Counted from the stretch's first letter, positions 1 to 9,703 are shown. The stretch: 64,000 nucleotides of DNA from Bacillota bacterium (GCA_013178305.1 JABLXB010000001.1:812253-876252), one strand, 5' to 3'. Notes: generated by a model from the sequence alone, not told the origin. Numbers and translations: made by a program.

Positions 1-1531
1 TGAACTCGGGGTGGAACTGGGTTCCGACGAACCACGGGTGTCCGTCGAGTTCCATCATCTCCACGAGATTCCCCTGCGGCCACACGCCGACCGGCTTGAA
101 CCCCGCCGCAGCCAGCTTGTCGCGGTAGGCATTGTTGACCTCGAACCGGTGCCTGTGGCGCTCGTATATGAGTTCGGTCCCGTAGGCTCCGAATGCCTTC
201 GTCCCAGGAGTCAACCTGCACGGATACGCGCCGAGCCGCATGGTCCCACCCATGTTCTCGATGTCCTTCTGCTCGGGCATGAGGTCGATCACCGGATGCC
301 CGGTGTCCGTTTCGAATTCCGTGCTGTTGGCGCCTTTGAGCCCCAGTACGTTCCTGGAGAACTCGATCACCGCGCATTGCATCCCCATGCATATCCCGAG
401 GAATGGGACTTCCTTCTCGCGCGCGTAGCGTACCGCGTTGCACTTCCCCTCGATACCGCGGTAGCCGAACGCGCCGGGTACGAGGACTCCATCGTCGTCG
501 CCGAGGTGAATGTACGCGGGGTCACGCTCCAGGTCCTCGGAGAACACCCAGTGTATTTCGACTTTGCAGTCGTTGGCGATGCCTGCGTGGGCGAGCGATT
601 CGGAGAGGCTGAGGTACGCGTCGTGCAGGGCTATGTACTTACCGACCAGGGCGATCCGGCAGTGTTTCTCCGGGTTCTTGATCTTCTTCACTATGCCTCG
701 CCACTCGGCCATATCCTTCTCACGGCTGCTGAGCCCGAGTTTCCTCAACGCGATGTTGCCCAGGCCTTGCTCCTCCAGGAGGATCGGCACCTCGTATATG
801 CTCGCCGCGTCTATGTTCTCGATGACTGCATCTTTCTCTATGTCGCAGAACAGGGCGATCTTGTCCTTCATCTCGCGGGTGAAGGGGTTCTCGGTCCTGG
901 CCACGATGGCGTCGGGCTGAATACCGATACTGCGTAGCTCCCTCACGCTGTGCTGCGTGGGTTTAGTCTTCTGTTCTCCCGAGGCGTGGATATAGGGGAC
1001 CAGCGTAACGTGTATGTACATTACGTCCTCGCGACCGACGTCGCTCCTGAACTGCCTGATGGCCTCGAGGAACGGGAGGCTCTCGATGTCGCCGACGGTG
1101 CCTCCGACCTCGCATATCACGATGTCGGCCCTGCTCTCGCGTGCGACACGCATCAGCCTTTCCTTGATCTCGTTGGTAACGTGAGGAATCACCTGCACCG
1201 TGCCACCCAAGAACTCGCCCTTGCGCTCCTTCTGAATCACGGAATTGTAGATTTTCCCCGTGGTGACGTTGTTGTTCTTGGAGAGGTTCACGTCGATGAA
1301 GCGCTCGTAGTGGCCCAGGTCGAGGTCGGTCTCGGCGCCGTCCTCCGTAACGAATACCTCACCGTGCTGGAGCGGGCTCATGGTCCCTGCATCGACGTTG
1401 ACGTAAGGGTCAAACTTGAGGGCGGTGACGTCGAAACCCCTGCTCTTAAGCAGACGGCCCAGAGATGCGGCAGTGATGCCTTTCCCCAGGCCGGAAACGA
1501 CGCCTCCAGTCACGAATATGAACTTCGCCAC
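1..1531 (-). CDS. pyrG: CTP synthase, C-terminus cut by window edge
   Basis: Makes CTP from UTP, ATP and glutamine in the cytoplasm. The minus strand reads continuously from a GTG at 1531 ([18 protein letters not shown], the ammonia-ligase P-loop start). It continues through [22 protein letters not shown] and into the class I glutaminase domain with the nucleophile Cys in FLGICMGMQ. The window ends at the glutaminase His motif (TQFHPEF), so about 510 residues are present and only a short tail is missing. An upstream ATG at 1537 is out of frame, and GGGGG lies a few bases before the GTG. It follows rpoE and a UPF0173 gene on the same strand, and an rpoE-pyrG neighbourhood is common in Bacillota. 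Identification is secure. Confidence 0.96.
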   Translation of the reverse strand, partial: MAKFIFVTGGVVSGLGKGITAASLGRLLKSRGFDVTALKFDPYVNVDAGTMSPLQHGEVFVTEDGAETDLDLGHYERFIDVNLSKNNNVTTGKIYNSVIQKERKGEFLGGTVQVIPHVTNEIKERLMRVARESRADIVICEVGGTVGDIESLPFLEAIRQFRSDVGREDVMYIHVTLVPYIHASGEQKTKPTQHSVRELRSIGIQPDAIVARTENPFTREMKDKIALFCDIEKDAVIENIDAASIYEVPILLEEQGLGNIALRKLGLSSREKDMAEWRGIVKKIKNPEKHCRIALVGKYIALHDAYLSLSESLAHAGIANDCKVEIHWVFSEDLERDPAYIHLGDDDGVLVPGAFGYRGIEGKCNAVRYAREKEVPFLGICMGMQCAVIEFSRNVLGLKGANSTEFETDTGHPVIDLMPEQKDIENMGGTMRLGAYPCRLTPGTKAFGAYGTELIYERHRHRFEVNNAYRDKLAAAGFKPVGVWPQGNLVEMMELDGHPWFVGTQFHPEF

Positions 1532-1562
1532 GATGCATGACCCCCGGGATCAGATTGTCCAA

Positions 1563-2201
1563 TCAAGCGTATTCTAGAACATATACCTTCCTCTGTCCAA
1601 CGAGATCGTCCTTCCCGATCTCCACCGTGGTGCTGCCCACTCGCATGCCTCCACCCACTCTCTGCAGGAACGGCTCGACGCCGACGATCGGGAACGACAT
1701 GGCGTCGGTCTTGTAGTGCATGGGAATGACTACCCTGGGGTCGAGCCGTTCAACCACATTCGCGGCCCCGGCGGAGTCGATGGTGTACGTGCCGCCTACC
1801 GGTACGAGGAGTACATCCACTTTGCCGATCGCGGTCGCATGTCCAGGCGCCAGCGCGTGCCCGAGATCGCCGAGGTGGCACACGGACATGCCGTCCACAT
1901 CGAACACGAACACCGTGTTGGGCCCGCGCTTGGAGCCCTTCGCCTCATCGTGGAATGTGTCGATGCCCCTGGCAGTCACGTCGCCCAGGCTGTGCGAGCC
2001 CGCGCCCCGGACTACCTTCGGTTTTCCCTTGACGTTGCCTACCGCGTTGTGGTCAAAGTGCTCGTGACTGACTGTGACGAAATCGGCCTCGATGGCGGGT
2101 ACGACATAGCCTACGGTCTCATCAAATGGGTCGGTGAGGATCCTGGTACCCCTGGCGGAGGTAATCAGGAAGCACGCGTGACCGAGCCACTTGATCTTCA
2201 C
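1563..2201 (-). CDS. UPF0173-family metal-dependent hydrolase (metallo-beta-lactamase fold)
   Basis: A small YtkL/UPF0173-type protein. It starts VKIKWLGHACFLI and carries the MBL metal motif SHEHFDHNAV, then a second His in HLGDLGH and a late Asp/His pair (VVIPMHYKT). The substrate of this family is not established. I place the start at the GTG at 2201. It has GGGAGGG seven bases upstream and fits the family N-terminus, whereas the longer frame to 2252 would run into the end of rpoE. It lies 13 bases after rpoE and 31 bases before pyrG on the same strand, so co-transcription is likely. No signal peptide is visible; it is probably cytoplasmic. Confidence 0.88.
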   Translation of the reverse strand: MKIKWLGHACFLITSARGTRILTDPFDETVGYVVPAIEADFVTVSHEHFDHNAVGNVKGKPKVVRGAGSHSLGDVTARGIDTFHDEAKGSKRGPNTVFVFDVDGMSVCHLGDLGHALAPGHATAIGKVDVLLVPVGGTYTIDSAGAANVVERLDPRVVIPMHYKTDAMSFPIVGVEPFLQRVGGGMRVGSTTVEIGKDDLVGQRKVYVLEYA

Positions 2202-2214
2202 TGCGGTCCCTCCC

Positions 2215-2619
2215 TTAGTCCGATTCGGCTGTCCAGTCATTATCTTCCTCATCCGCGCGCCGGACTACATCGGATTCGTCGCCCGATCCCTCCTCCTGTG
2301 TCCACCGTTCGGGCTGGCGCGACCTCTGCGGGATTACCTGGGAGCCGGCATGCCTGGCGCCCTGTGGCTTCGGGGCCCACTCCTTGAGTCCCCACGCGCC
2401 GGCGCCGGCGTACGTGAAACGGGGGTCCAGGTTAATCTCGGTGTATATTCTGGCCATGACCTTCGCCAGGTCGTACGAGACTATCTGCTTGACTTCGACT
2501 ACCTTGTCGATGAGCTCGCGGTAGTCCAGGGGTTCGCCAGCGTTCCTCAGAATCTGGTACGCAACCTCGACCGCCGGTGCTTTCGGGTCCAGCGCCGGGC
2601 CGTTGGTTTCATCGGGCAA
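2215..2619 (-). CDS. rpoE: DNA-directed RNA polymerase delta subunit
   Basis: The delta subunit modulates transcription initiation and RNA polymerase recycling in Gram-positive bacteria. The N-terminal HARE-HTH domain is clear (AYQILRNAGEPLDYRELIDKV and INLDPRFTYAGAGAWGLKEW). A polar tail ending in acidic residues follows (TQEEGSGDESDVV, ADEEDNDW). I choose the TTG at 2619 because GAGGAG lies ten bases upstream. The longer ATG frame at 2679 would translate a GC-rich hairpin that sits just after a good promoter (2690-2717). The predicted length is 134 residues; the tail is shorter and less acidic than in Bacillus. Confidence 0.9.
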   Translation of the reverse strand: MPDETNGPALDPKAPAVEVAYQILRNAGEPLDYRELIDKVVEVKQIVSYDLAKVMARIYTEINLDPRFTYAGAGAWGLKEWAPKPQGARHAGSQVIPQRSRQPERWTQEEGSGDESDVVRRADEEDNDWTAESD

Positions 2620-2649
2620 GATGCTATCACTCCTCGACTTATCTTGACT

Positions 2650-2677
2650 GCCGGGGGCGGCCTCGCGGCCGCCCGGC
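2650..2677 (-). promoter_or_regulatory. GC-rich hairpin in the rpoE leader
   Basis: An inverted repeat (GGGCGGCC with GGCCGCCC around a four-base loop, with flanking pairs) lies between the rpoE promoter and its TTG start. No run of U follows on the minus strand, so it is not a standard terminator. An attenuator or RNA-stabilising role is inference. Confidence 0.5.
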
Positions 2678-2689
2678 ACTCACAGAGTA

Positions 2690-2717
2690 ATTTTACCAGA
2701 TTACCGATTTTAATCAA
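2690..2717 (-). promoter_or_regulatory. Sigma-A-type promoter of rpoE
   Basis: On the minus strand TTGATT, 16 bases, then TAAAAT preceded by TGG (an extended -10). The predicted start lies near 2683, giving a leader of about 65 bases to the TTG start of rpoE. The match is read directly from the sequence. Confidence 0.65.
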
Positions 2718-2925
2718 CGCCGGTGAAAGAATTGTATGACGACGAAGGAATTGCCTGTTGGTACGGATGTACTGTAGGCATACACGCGTGTTCGACCCTT
2801 CGACCCGTGTTGTAATAGAGGAAAAGGATGGAGAGATGATCCCCCTCAAGCCACGCCACCGGAGAAGGTCAGAGCACCTGAAGGAGCGTTCGTTGCAGAG
2901 CCGCAGAATCAGTCATCCAGGAGAT

Positions 2926-3177
2926 TTATGGAAGATCGACTTTGAAAGGCAGCCTGCTCATTATCGACTTCTTGTCCTGCCTTGAGTACCACACTACTGT
3001 GGCTCCTGACAATCGATTCCCTCGAATAGAGTACCTGAAGTGCAAACCCTCAATCTCCGGGTCTTCCCGAGACACCGACGGCACCGGTTTCCCCAGGCTG
3101 ATATATAGCACGTCCGCATTCTTGTCATAGTGTACTCTTGGATAAACGTCTGGGCGACTACTTGTGAGACTTGACAT
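2926..3177 (-). CDS. DUF2283 family protein
   Basis: An 83-residue protein with the DUF2283 signature: YDKNADVLYISLGKP near residue 18, then EIEGLHFRYSIRGNRLSGA and WYS. Members often sit downstream of a small toxin-like gene and are proposed antitoxins; no activity is proven. The ATG has GGAGGGG a few bases upstream. The start overlaps the end of a minus-strand reading frame that looks like the tail of a partner gene (3158-3274). The gene sits alone between rpoE and the lysine operon and looks like a small mobile cassette. Confidence 0.75.
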   Translation of the reverse strand: MSSLTSSRPDVYPRVHYDKNADVLYISLGKPVPSVSREDPEIEGLHFRYSIRGNRLSGATVVWYSRQDKKSIMSRLPFKVDLP

Positions 3178-3274
3178 AATTTACCCCTCCATACAGTTGT
3201 GCCCCTTGAAAATCGTCCTGATACATTGCCGTTATAATTTGCGCTGGGTCTTTCGAACCGTCTACAACAACTTT
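3158..3274 (-). pseudogene. Remnant of a toxin-like partner gene upstream of DUF2283
   Basis: The minus strand from 3274 reads KVVVDGSKDPAQIITAMYQ and continues to a stop at 3158, overlapping the DUF2283 start by about 19 bases. This is the layout expected for a toxin-antitoxin pair, and the VVVDGS..PAQIITA string resembles the end of small DUF4258-type proteins. No credible start or N-terminal half is visible upstream, so the gene appears truncated. The family assignment is tentative. Confidence 0.35.
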
Positions 3275-3322
3275 GCATAGAAGATTCCGAAGTAGCGGTC
3301 GCTGGTCTGGCCTACACACAAG

Positions 3323-4075
3323 CTACCTGGCCCGCAGCCCGCGCCTCACCATCTCCTGCACGATGAACGCCCCGACGTCCGACGCGACGGTGCCCGGTCC
3401 GAAGCCGGCGTCGTAGCCGATCTCGATCGCGAGCTCGTGCGAGATCCTGGGACCTCCACAGATGAGCACCACGCGGTCGCGATATCCCTCGGCCTCGAGC
3501 AATTCAACCACACGAGTCATCACGGGCAGGTGCTGCTGCTTCTCTGTGACGACCTGGGAGACGAGCACCGCGTCGGCGTTTTCCTGGATCGCCCTGGCGA
3601 CGAGTGCCTCGGGAGGCACCTGGCTTCCCATGTTAAACGTAATCATCTCGGAGTATCGCTCCAGGCCGTAATTGCCGTGGAAACCCTTCATATCCATGAT
3701 GGCGTCAAGCCCCATGGTGTGAGCGTCCGTCCCAACGCAGGCGCCGACGGCGACAACCTTCTTGCCGATGTTGTGCCGGATATACTGGTTGATTTGCTCC
3801 ATGTCCATGGGCTGAATACGCGCCTTCGGCACGTGGATTTTCGTCATATCGACCGTATGCCTGCACTTCCCATATACCACGAAAAAGGTGAACTCCAGTC
3901 CGAGGTCTTTCATGCACACGACAAGCGGGTCCTCCAGCCCCATCTTGAGAAGGAGTTGCTTTGCGGCTTCCTTCGCCTCGTCCCCGCCCTTGACCGGGAG
4001 AGTGAAACTCGTCTGGACCCAGCCATCGTTCATGGCATCGCCGTATGGCTTTACCGCGGTCAGGTCATGGCTCAT
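3323..4075 (-). CDS. kamE: Lysine 5,6-aminomutase beta subunit
   Basis: The B12- and PLP-binding subunit of the enzyme that turns beta-lysine into 3,5-diaminohexanoate (and D-lysine into 2,5-diaminohexanoate). The base-off cobalamin motif D-x-H-x-x-G is present as GTDAHTMG (residues 115-122). The PLP-binding lysine is expected at K130 in MDMKGFHGNYGLERY. The rest is the B12-binding Rossmann domain, ending CGGPRISHELAIEIGYDAGF. At 250 residues the length is normal. The ATG at 4075 overlaps the kamD stop by four bases, which suggests translational coupling. It is the last gene of the kdd-kamABCDE operon; no kce or kal follows. Confidence 0.95.
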   Translation of the reverse strand: MSHDLTAVKPYGDAMNDGWVQTSFTLPVKGGDEAKEAAKQLLLKMGLEDPLVVCMKDLGLEFTFFVVYGKCRHTVDMTKIHVPKARIQPMDMEQINQYIRHNIGKKVVAVGACVGTDAHTMGLDAIMDMKGFHGNYGLERYSEMITFNMGSQVPPEALVARAIQENADAVLVSQVVTEKQQHLPVMTRVVELLEAEGYRDRVVLICGGPRISHELAIEIGYDAGFGPGTVASDVGAFIVQEMVRRGLRAR

Positions 4076-5643
4076 CCCCGTTCACCCCCCAGGATGAGTT
4101 CGGGGAACGGGTTGAAGTACTGCGGCCCCTTGACGAAGGCCCCGTCACGCCCCTTGCCGCCGTCTCTCGGCCGCTTGACCCGCGCGAACATGCCCTTCTC
4201 CAGCGCGGTGAAAAGGCCCATCCCGTCCACTTGCCCCAGCATCTCCACGGCTTTGACGAGGACGTCTTGCGCCCGCTTCTGGATCTTCCCGCCCGGCCGG
4301 ATGACGATTTCCTCGCCCAGATGGCGGGCGGTGTTCATGACGTACTTCGCGTTTTCCAGCGAGAGCGCCCTGTCCTGGAGGTGCGGTGTGTGGATCGCCT
4401 CGGTGTGCATGCCGAGGAGGTGAATCCCCTGGCCTGTCAGCACCGAGGTGAAGTTGAACATGCCATCGAGGACGTGGGTCCTGAATATGTTGCCGCTTGA
4501 CGACCTGGTCGGGGGCATGTACTTGATCGGGGCATTCGGGAACAGCTGCCGGACGAGAAGCGCCTGGGCTATCTCGTAGAGCAAGCCGTCCTCCATGTCC
4601 ATGTTGATCTGGAACGCGTGGCCGAGGCCCATCTGTTCCACTGGGACGCCCGACAGCAGAGCGAATTGCTCGTTTATGAACTGTGAAGCTACGACGGTGT
4701 GGAACGACTCGTACGCGTCGTCGGTTGTCAGGTAGTTGTCCTCGCCGGTGTTGATGATAATCCCGCCGAACCCCAGCAGCATGCGCGAGAAGTGCTGGTC
4801 GACGAATGTCCGCTTCGGGTTGATGTCGCGGAAGAGTATCCCGTACATGCTATCGCTCAGCATGACGTCCAGCCGCTCCAGCGCCCCCATCGCTGCGATC
4901 TCCGGCATGCACAGGCCCGAGGAGTAGTTGGTAAGCCTTACGTACCGGCGGACCTCCTCCGATACGTCGTCGAGCGCCTTGCGGATTATCCGGAAGTTCT
5001 CCTGCGTTGCGTATGTACCGCCGAACCCCTCGGTGGTCGGGCCGTATGGCACGTAATCCATGAGGCTCTGGCCGGTGGAACGGATCACGGCCACGATGTC
5101 CGCGCCGAGCAGTGCCGCAGACTTGGCCTGGGTCCTGTCCTCGTATATGTTGCCGCTCGCCACAATGATATAGAGCCATGGCTGAAGCCCAAGGCCCAGC
5201 CGCCCAATCATTCCGTCGCGCTCGCGACGCCTCGCGCGTATGGTCTCGCACGCCGTCGTGGCCAGCTCCGAGGCGAGTTCCCTGATCGCTCCCTCATCGC
5301 CTGCGGGGAGCCTCGTTATGTCAATGGTACCGCGCGCGACCTCTTCGGCAACCTGCTGCGCCGAAAGGTCATGGTGGAGCATGGCGTTGCACACCCAGTG
5401 CGCGGCGCCCCTGTCGAGCCCGCCTCCCGCCTGGATCTCGTCCACGACCACGTTGGGCAGGGGCTTCCCGTCGTCGTCTACGCCGTCGATCCCGAACAAC
5501 CTGCAAACCGTGCGCTCTATGGATGTCGTGCTGTGGGCGTCAATGTGCCCCTTCATTTCCAGGACGATGGACCTGGCCAGTTCCCTCGCGCGTCCGATTT
5601 GAGTTTCGTCCAGGTCAAGCGCCTTTCGAACACCTGCCGTCAC
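4072..5643 (-). CDS. kamD: Lysine 5,6-aminomutase alpha subunit
   Basis: The TIM-barrel subunit that holds substrate, adenosyl group and PLP in the adenosylcobalamin-dependent 1,2-amino shift. Recognisable family blocks include ERTVCRLFGIDGVD, the Gln/Ser-rich YVPYGPTTEGFGGTYATQ segment, and MYGILFRDINPKRTF. At 523 residues the length is typical. The GTG at 5643 has GGAGGTG upstream and lies inside the end of kamC, a 29-base overlap. It overlaps kamE by four bases at its 3' end. The tight packing supports co-translation of the two subunits. Confidence 0.95.
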   Translation of the reverse strand: MTAGVRKALDLDETQIGRARELARSIVLEMKGHIDAHSTTSIERTVCRLFGIDGVDDDGKPLPNVVVDEIQAGGGLDRGAAHWVCNAMLHHDLSAQQVAEEVARGTIDITRLPAGDEGAIRELASELATTACETIRARRRERDGMIGRLGLGLQPWLYIIVASGNIYEDRTQAKSAALLGADIVAVIRSTGQSLMDYVPYGPTTEGFGGTYATQENFRIIRKALDDVSEEVRRYVRLTNYSSGLCMPEIAAMGALERLDVMLSDSMYGILFRDINPKRTFVDQHFSRMLLGFGGIIINTGEDNYLTTDDAYESFHTVVASQFINEQFALLSGVPVEQMGLGHAFQINMDMEDGLLYEIAQALLVRQLFPNAPIKYMPPTRSSSGNIFRTHVLDGMFNFTSVLTGQGIHLLGMHTEAIHTPHLQDRALSLENAKYVMNTARHLGEEIVIRPGGKIQKRAQDVLVKAVEMLGQVDGMGLFTALEKGMFARVKRPRDGGKGRDGAFVKGPQYFNPFPELILGGERG

Positions 5644-7318
5644 TGTCCATCACCTCCAACACACGCTTCCTCGAATTCAGGAAGCCCTCGGCCAGCTTCA
5701 GCAGCTCATCGTCGAGCCCCAGTAGCCGCGCCACTACCAGCGCGTCCTTGGGAGTCTCGGCCTCCTTGCCGGCCCGCTGCAGCCTGTAGTCCATGTTCTT
5801 GAAAAGCCATTCAAGCCCGGCGTCGGGGGAAGACAGGATGCTCGTTACCCCCGATAGCGACGCCCCCGCGAGGCCACGCACCTGCCAGTGCGCGACTCCC
5901 TCTACCGAAGCCAGGCCGTCGTAGTGCGTGGCGAACACCGTTATCGAGTTGGTGTCCCTGAGATATCGCAGCACCGCAGCCGAAAGCGCGAACCCCTCAG
6001 CCGGATTCGTGCCGCGGGAAAGCTCGTCGAGAAGTATGAGTCCGCGTTCGTTCCGCCGCTTCAGCGCAGGTTTCAGGTTGGACACCTCCATCCCGAAGTT
6101 GGAGAGTCCCACCGTCTGGCTGTCCTCCATGGCGGAGAAATAGATGAATCTCCTGAGGCTGAATCTGAACGACTTCGCGGGCACCAGCAGTCCATATTGC
6201 GCCATCGCCACGACGAGACCCAGGGTCTTCAGAGTAACGGTCTTGCCGCCCATGTTGGGACCGGTTATGACTGTAGCGCCATGGAGCAGGCTAATGCTGA
6301 CCGGAACCAACTGCTGCCCGCGCTTCTTGAGCGCCTCCTCTATGAGGGGGTGGCGACCTTCCTCGAGCGCGAGTTCGTCATCCGCAATTTGGGGCCGCAC
6401 GCAGCCGAATTCCTGTGCGAGCCTGACCTTTGCGAGGATGAAATCGAGCCGGCCGGTGCGCTCCATGGCGGCGGACAGCCAGCTCCCGCGGATCCCGATT
6501 TCGCGGGATAGTTTCTGCCTTACCCGCTCCTCCTCGCGATACTCCTGGCGTTTCAGGGTGTCGAGGTCATCCAGCAGCGCCCTCGCCTCGGAGTCCTCGC
6601 GCACGCGGTAATAGGAGTAGCCAGCGGAATCGCGGGCGTGCGCCAGGTTGGGGTGGCCGGCAGCCTTCTCGACGATGGCCTCGTCGGCCATCGAAACCGG
6701 CACCTCCCCGCGGAAATTCGGCGATACTCCTATTGCGGCGGCCACGGCCTCGCGAAGCGCTCTCGCCTTCTCGCGGTAAGCCTTTTCTTTCTGCCGCTTC
6801 TCGGAGCGGACCTGGCCGAGCTTCCGCGAAAAAGATTCGTCTATATAGAACCCACTGTCGCCGCGGCCCCTGGGGTCGAGGATCGCCTGCAGGTCGTCCA
6901 GCGCGGGAGGCATGACGTCGTCCGGATGCGGCCAACCGGATTCCCTCAGCGTGCGCCGGAGTTCAGCGACGGTCAGGCACAGGCGCTTGATCTCGTACAG
7001 TTCCACGGTATCGAGGAGGCCGCCGTGAACGCTCTTGGCGATCGAGCCGCGCAGGTCTTTTACCTGGGCCAGAAACCCGCACATCCTCTGGAACGTCTTA
7101 GGTTGCCTGGACCAGGCGTTCAACGCGCTCTCCACGACAGCCATCTCGGCCTCGAACGCCGGTTCCTGCCCTGGCATGAAGGGCCGCGCGCTGGTCTTGA
7201 GGTCCTTCCCCACTGCCGTGAACGGCTCGAACCTGTGCCAGAGTCCCCTGAACCCGATGGCGCCGGCGGTGGTCTCGTTGAGGAACTGCAGCGTACCCTG
7301 GACGTCCTGTTCCTTCAC
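5615..7318 (-). CDS. kamC: MutS-like ATPase of the lysine aminomutase operon (KamC)
   Basis: A 567-residue MutS-related protein lacking the mismatch-recognition domain. A helical lever/clamp-like region precedes the ATPase with Walker A GPNMGGKT (353-360), then EVSNLKPALKRRN and Walker B LILLDELSRGTNP. KamC is a conserved member of lysine-fermentation clusters and has been suggested, with KamB, to maintain or reactivate the B12 aminomutase; this is not biochemically proven. The GTG start overlaps the kamB stop by four bases, and the 3' end overlaps kamD. The operon position argues against a DNA-repair role. Confidence 0.88.
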   Translation of the reverse strand: MKEQDVQGTLQFLNETTAGAIGFRGLWHRFEPFTAVGKDLKTSARPFMPGQEPAFEAEMAVVESALNAWSRQPKTFQRMCGFLAQVKDLRGSIAKSVHGGLLDTVELYEIKRLCLTVAELRRTLRESGWPHPDDVMPPALDDLQAILDPRGRGDSGFYIDESFSRKLGQVRSEKRQKEKAYREKARALREAVAAAIGVSPNFRGEVPVSMADEAIVEKAAGHPNLAHARDSAGYSYYRVREDSEARALLDDLDTLKRQEYREEERVRQKLSREIGIRGSWLSAAMERTGRLDFILAKVRLAQEFGCVRPQIADDELALEEGRHPLIEEALKKRGQQLVPVSISLLHGATVITGPNMGGKTVTLKTLGLVVAMAQYGLLVPAKSFRFSLRRFIYFSAMEDSQTVGLSNFGMEVSNLKPALKRRNERGLILLDELSRGTNPAEGFALSAAVLRYLRDTNSITVFATHYDGLASVEGVAHWQVRGLAGASLSGVTSILSSPDAGLEWLFKNMDYRLQRAGKEAETPKDALVVARLLGLDDELLKLAEGFLNSRKRVLEVMDSDGRCSKGA

Positions 7319-8376
7319 CGCCCGTCACCTCCCAGGTTCTCGGCCTTTCCCAGCACGAGGTCGAATACGGGTATGCCTGAAGCCACCCGCGCCACACGGC
7401 CCAGGAACTCATCGGGGTTGAAGGACATTCCCCCCGGTGCGACCGGGTTGATAGTGAGCGCGAGTATCCTCACCGGATGCACCACGCTCATCCGCCCACC
7501 GAGCCTCCTGAACCTGTCCCATACGCGCCGCGACAGGAACATCCTCGTCGCGTCGTGCGCCAGTACCTCGACCTGCTTGACGCGGTCGCGCATCTCCATG
7601 AGGGGCTCGAGTATCGCGTCCACCACGGCGCCGCCGAAAACCACGGCGCGGGTGCTGTCGGAAATGAGAGAAGCGATTGCCCCGCCGGCTTCCAGGGCCG
7701 TCTTCAGGTGAAGCGGCCTGATCGCGTACCTGTCGTCAATCAGTGCGACAACCTTGTCGCGGTCGGCCCGCCTCGCCGCCTGCAGCAGCATCGCGTCGGC
7801 CGGCGAGCGCAATCCGAAGAACTCCACCAGCAATGCAGTCCTGTCGAGTACCTCGGTCATGGTCGGGGCAACGGCGGCCCCCGTCGCCACGATAGTACAA
7901 CCGGTTATCGTCGGCGCCGCCGATGCGACGCGGTCTATGGCCCCGTCGACGAACACCGGGGTCGCGCCGTGCCGCTGCATCGCCTCAATTGTCTGCCTCA
8001 GCTGGCTGGCCGTTTCGGGACCGACGATCTCGACGTTTCCGGGCTCCATCACGCGGCCGAGCACCACGTCGCCCATCAGCGTGGTGTAAGGCAGGACCTC
8101 GAGTATCTCAGCGTAAACCTCGCTCTCCCGCAGGGTAGCCTCGGCAGTGGCCAGGAGACATCCCTCGGGCGCGTACACGAACGGCTTCTCCTCGGAGGTG
8201 ACGACGTCTATCCTCTCACCGTCACGACCGGTAGACGTGATGCCAGGGGTGAGCCCGTCCTCCTCTGCCTGCCTGACGACGCAGTTGAGGGTGACGGTCT
8301 TCCCGACATTCTTCGCCGTGCCGACTATGGCCACCGTCTCGACGCCGGCGGCTCTTACGAGGTCGATCAACCGCAT
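7315..8376 (-). CDS. kamB: P-loop protein of the lysine aminomutase operon (KamB)
   Basis: A 353-residue P-loop NTPase with GTAKNVGKT at residues 19-27. It matches KamB, conserved between kamA and kamC in lysine-fermenting bacteria and thought to act with KamC on the aminomutase. I place the start at the ATG at 8376, which has AGGCGGTG just upstream and gives the natural MRLIDLVRAAG N-terminus; the open frame extends further without support. It lies 70 bases after kamA and overlaps kamC by four bases. Its exact biochemical role is unknown. Confidence 0.85.
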   Translation of the reverse strand: MRLIDLVRAAGVETVAIVGTAKNVGKTVTLNCVVRQAEEDGLTPGITSTGRDGERIDVVTSEEKPFVYAPEGCLLATAEATLRESEVYAEILEVLPYTTLMGDVVLGRVMEPGNVEIVGPETASQLRQTIEAMQRHGATPVFVDGAIDRVASAAPTITGCTIVATGAAVAPTMTEVLDRTALLVEFFGLRSPADAMLLQAARRADRDKVVALIDDRYAIRPLHLKTALEAGGAIASLISDSTRAVVFGGAVVDAILEPLMEMRDRVKQVEVLAHDATRMFLSRRVWDRFRRLGGRMSVVHPVRILALTINPVAPGGMSFNPDEFLGRVARVASGIPVFDLVLGKAENLGGDGR

Positions 8377-8446
8377 GTGTTCACCGCCTGGAATGCGCCG
8401 CACACCGGCGCGGACCGCCGGACCGGCGGTCAGGCCGTTCAACCAC

Positions 8447-9703
8447 CTAGTGCGACTTACGCCTCTTCAGCCTCTCCACCCCTTCGGGCTCCAGGCTGAC
8501 CTTCTTGCCTGTAAGCAGCCCGGCCACGCCGGTCGCGATCTGCGTTTCGGCGCCACCGCAAAGCGGGCACTCCTCCGGCTTGTGCGGGGTATAATCCGGT
8601 TCCGTGTAGGAACAGATGACTCCCTCGTAGTTGCGCAGGATCACTTTGGTGTCCGACATCGAGATGAGGTACTGCGGCATCACGGGGATCTTCCCGCCCC
8701 CGCCCGGGGCATCCACCACGAACGTTGGGACGGCGAATCCAGACGTGTGCCCGCGGAGCGATTCGATGATCTCGATACCCTTGGCGACCCTGGTTCTGAA
8801 ATGCTCGAGCCCCCAGCTCAGATCGCACTGGTAGATGTAGTACGGCCTGACGCGGATCCTCACAAGCTCGTGCACGAGCTTCGTCATGACGTGCGGGCAG
8901 TCGTTGACCCCGCGCAGGAGGACCGTCTGGTTGCCAAGCGGGATGCCCGCGTTGGCCAGCATCTCGCAGGCCCTCTTCGACTCGGGGGTCATCTCCCTCG
9001 GGTGGTTGAAGTGCGTGTTCAGCCACACCGGGTGATACTTCGCCAGCATCTTGCACAGCTCGGGCGTGATCCTCTGCGGCAGGACCACCGGCGCCCGCGA
9101 ACCGATGCGGACTATCTCCACGTGCGGGATCTCGCGCAGCCGGCTTATGACGTATTCAAGCATGTCATCGGGTATCAGCAGCCCGTCTCCGCCGCTCACC
9201 AGGACGTCGCGTACTTGCGGGGTGCGACGGATGTATTCGAGGCCCTTCTCGATCCTCTCGCGCGGCGCCGCCTCGTCGTTGACACCCACCAGGCGCCGCC
9301 TGGTGCAGTGCCGGCAATACATAGAACACTGGTCGGTCACGAGGAACAACACCCTGTCGGGGTACCGGTGGGTCAGCCCCGGGACCGGGGAGTCGATGTC
9401 CTCGTGAAGCGGGTCGGCCATGTCGGCGGCCGAGCGCTCGACCTCCCTCGCCGTGGGGACGGCCTGCCTGCGAATGGGGCAGGCCGGGTTGCCCTCCTCG
9501 ATCAGGGACGCGTAATACGGCGTGATCGCCATCCGGAGGGTCTGCAGGCACTTCCGGACGCCCTCTTCCTCTTCCGCGGTAAGGGTGATCACCTGCTTGA
9601 GCTGGTCGAGCGTGGCGATGCGGTTCCTTACCTGCCACCGCCAGTCATTCCACTCCGCCTCAGTGACGTTCTTCCACAGCGGTATGTCCCTGAACGATCT
9701 CAT
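8447..9703 (-). CDS. kamA: L-lysine 2,3-aminomutase
   Basis: A radical-SAM, PLP-dependent enzyme converting L-lysine to L-beta-lysine, the first step of lysine fermentation. The cluster motif is C126-x3-C130-x2-C133 (CSMYCRHC). The PLP lysine is K338 in [10 protein letters not shown]. The acidic residues that hold the substrate side-chain amine are present as D294 (YQCDLSWG) and D331 (VVDAPGG), which fits lysine rather than glutamate 2,3-aminomutase. A C-terminal CPLC pair fits the Zn site. The ATG at 9703 has GGGAGGTAA upstream. At 418 residues it has the same length and residue numbering as a paralogue at 26856-28112. Confidence 0.95.
   Translation of the reverse strand: MRSFRDIPLWKNVTEAEWNDWRWQVRNRIATLDQLKQVITLTAEEEEGVRKCLQTLRMAITPYYASLIEEGNPACPIRRQAVPTAREVERSAADMADPLHEDIDSPVPGLTHRYPDRVLFLVTDQCSMYCRHCTRRRLVGVNDEAAPRERIEKGLEYIRRTPQVRDVLVSGGDGLLIPDDMLEYVISRLREIPHVEIVRIGSRAPVVLPQRITPELCKMLAKYHPVWLNTHFNHPREMTPESKRACEMLANAGIPLGNQTVLLRGVNDCPHVMTKLVHELVRIRVRPYYIYQCDLSWGLEHFRTRVAKGIEIIESLRGHTSGFAVPTFVVDAPGGGGKIPVMPQYLISMSDTKVILRNYEGVICSYTEPDYTPHKPEECPLCGGAETQIATGVAGLLTGKKVSLEPEGVERLKRRKSH

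Noticed and set aside
11-1540. Long plus-strand open frames at the left end
   Set aside because: They are the complement of pyrG on the minus strand; their translations show no family features.
5615-7318. DNA mismatch-repair MutS
   Set aside because: No mismatch-recognition domain, and the gene is embedded with four-base overlap in the kam operon, fitting KamC.
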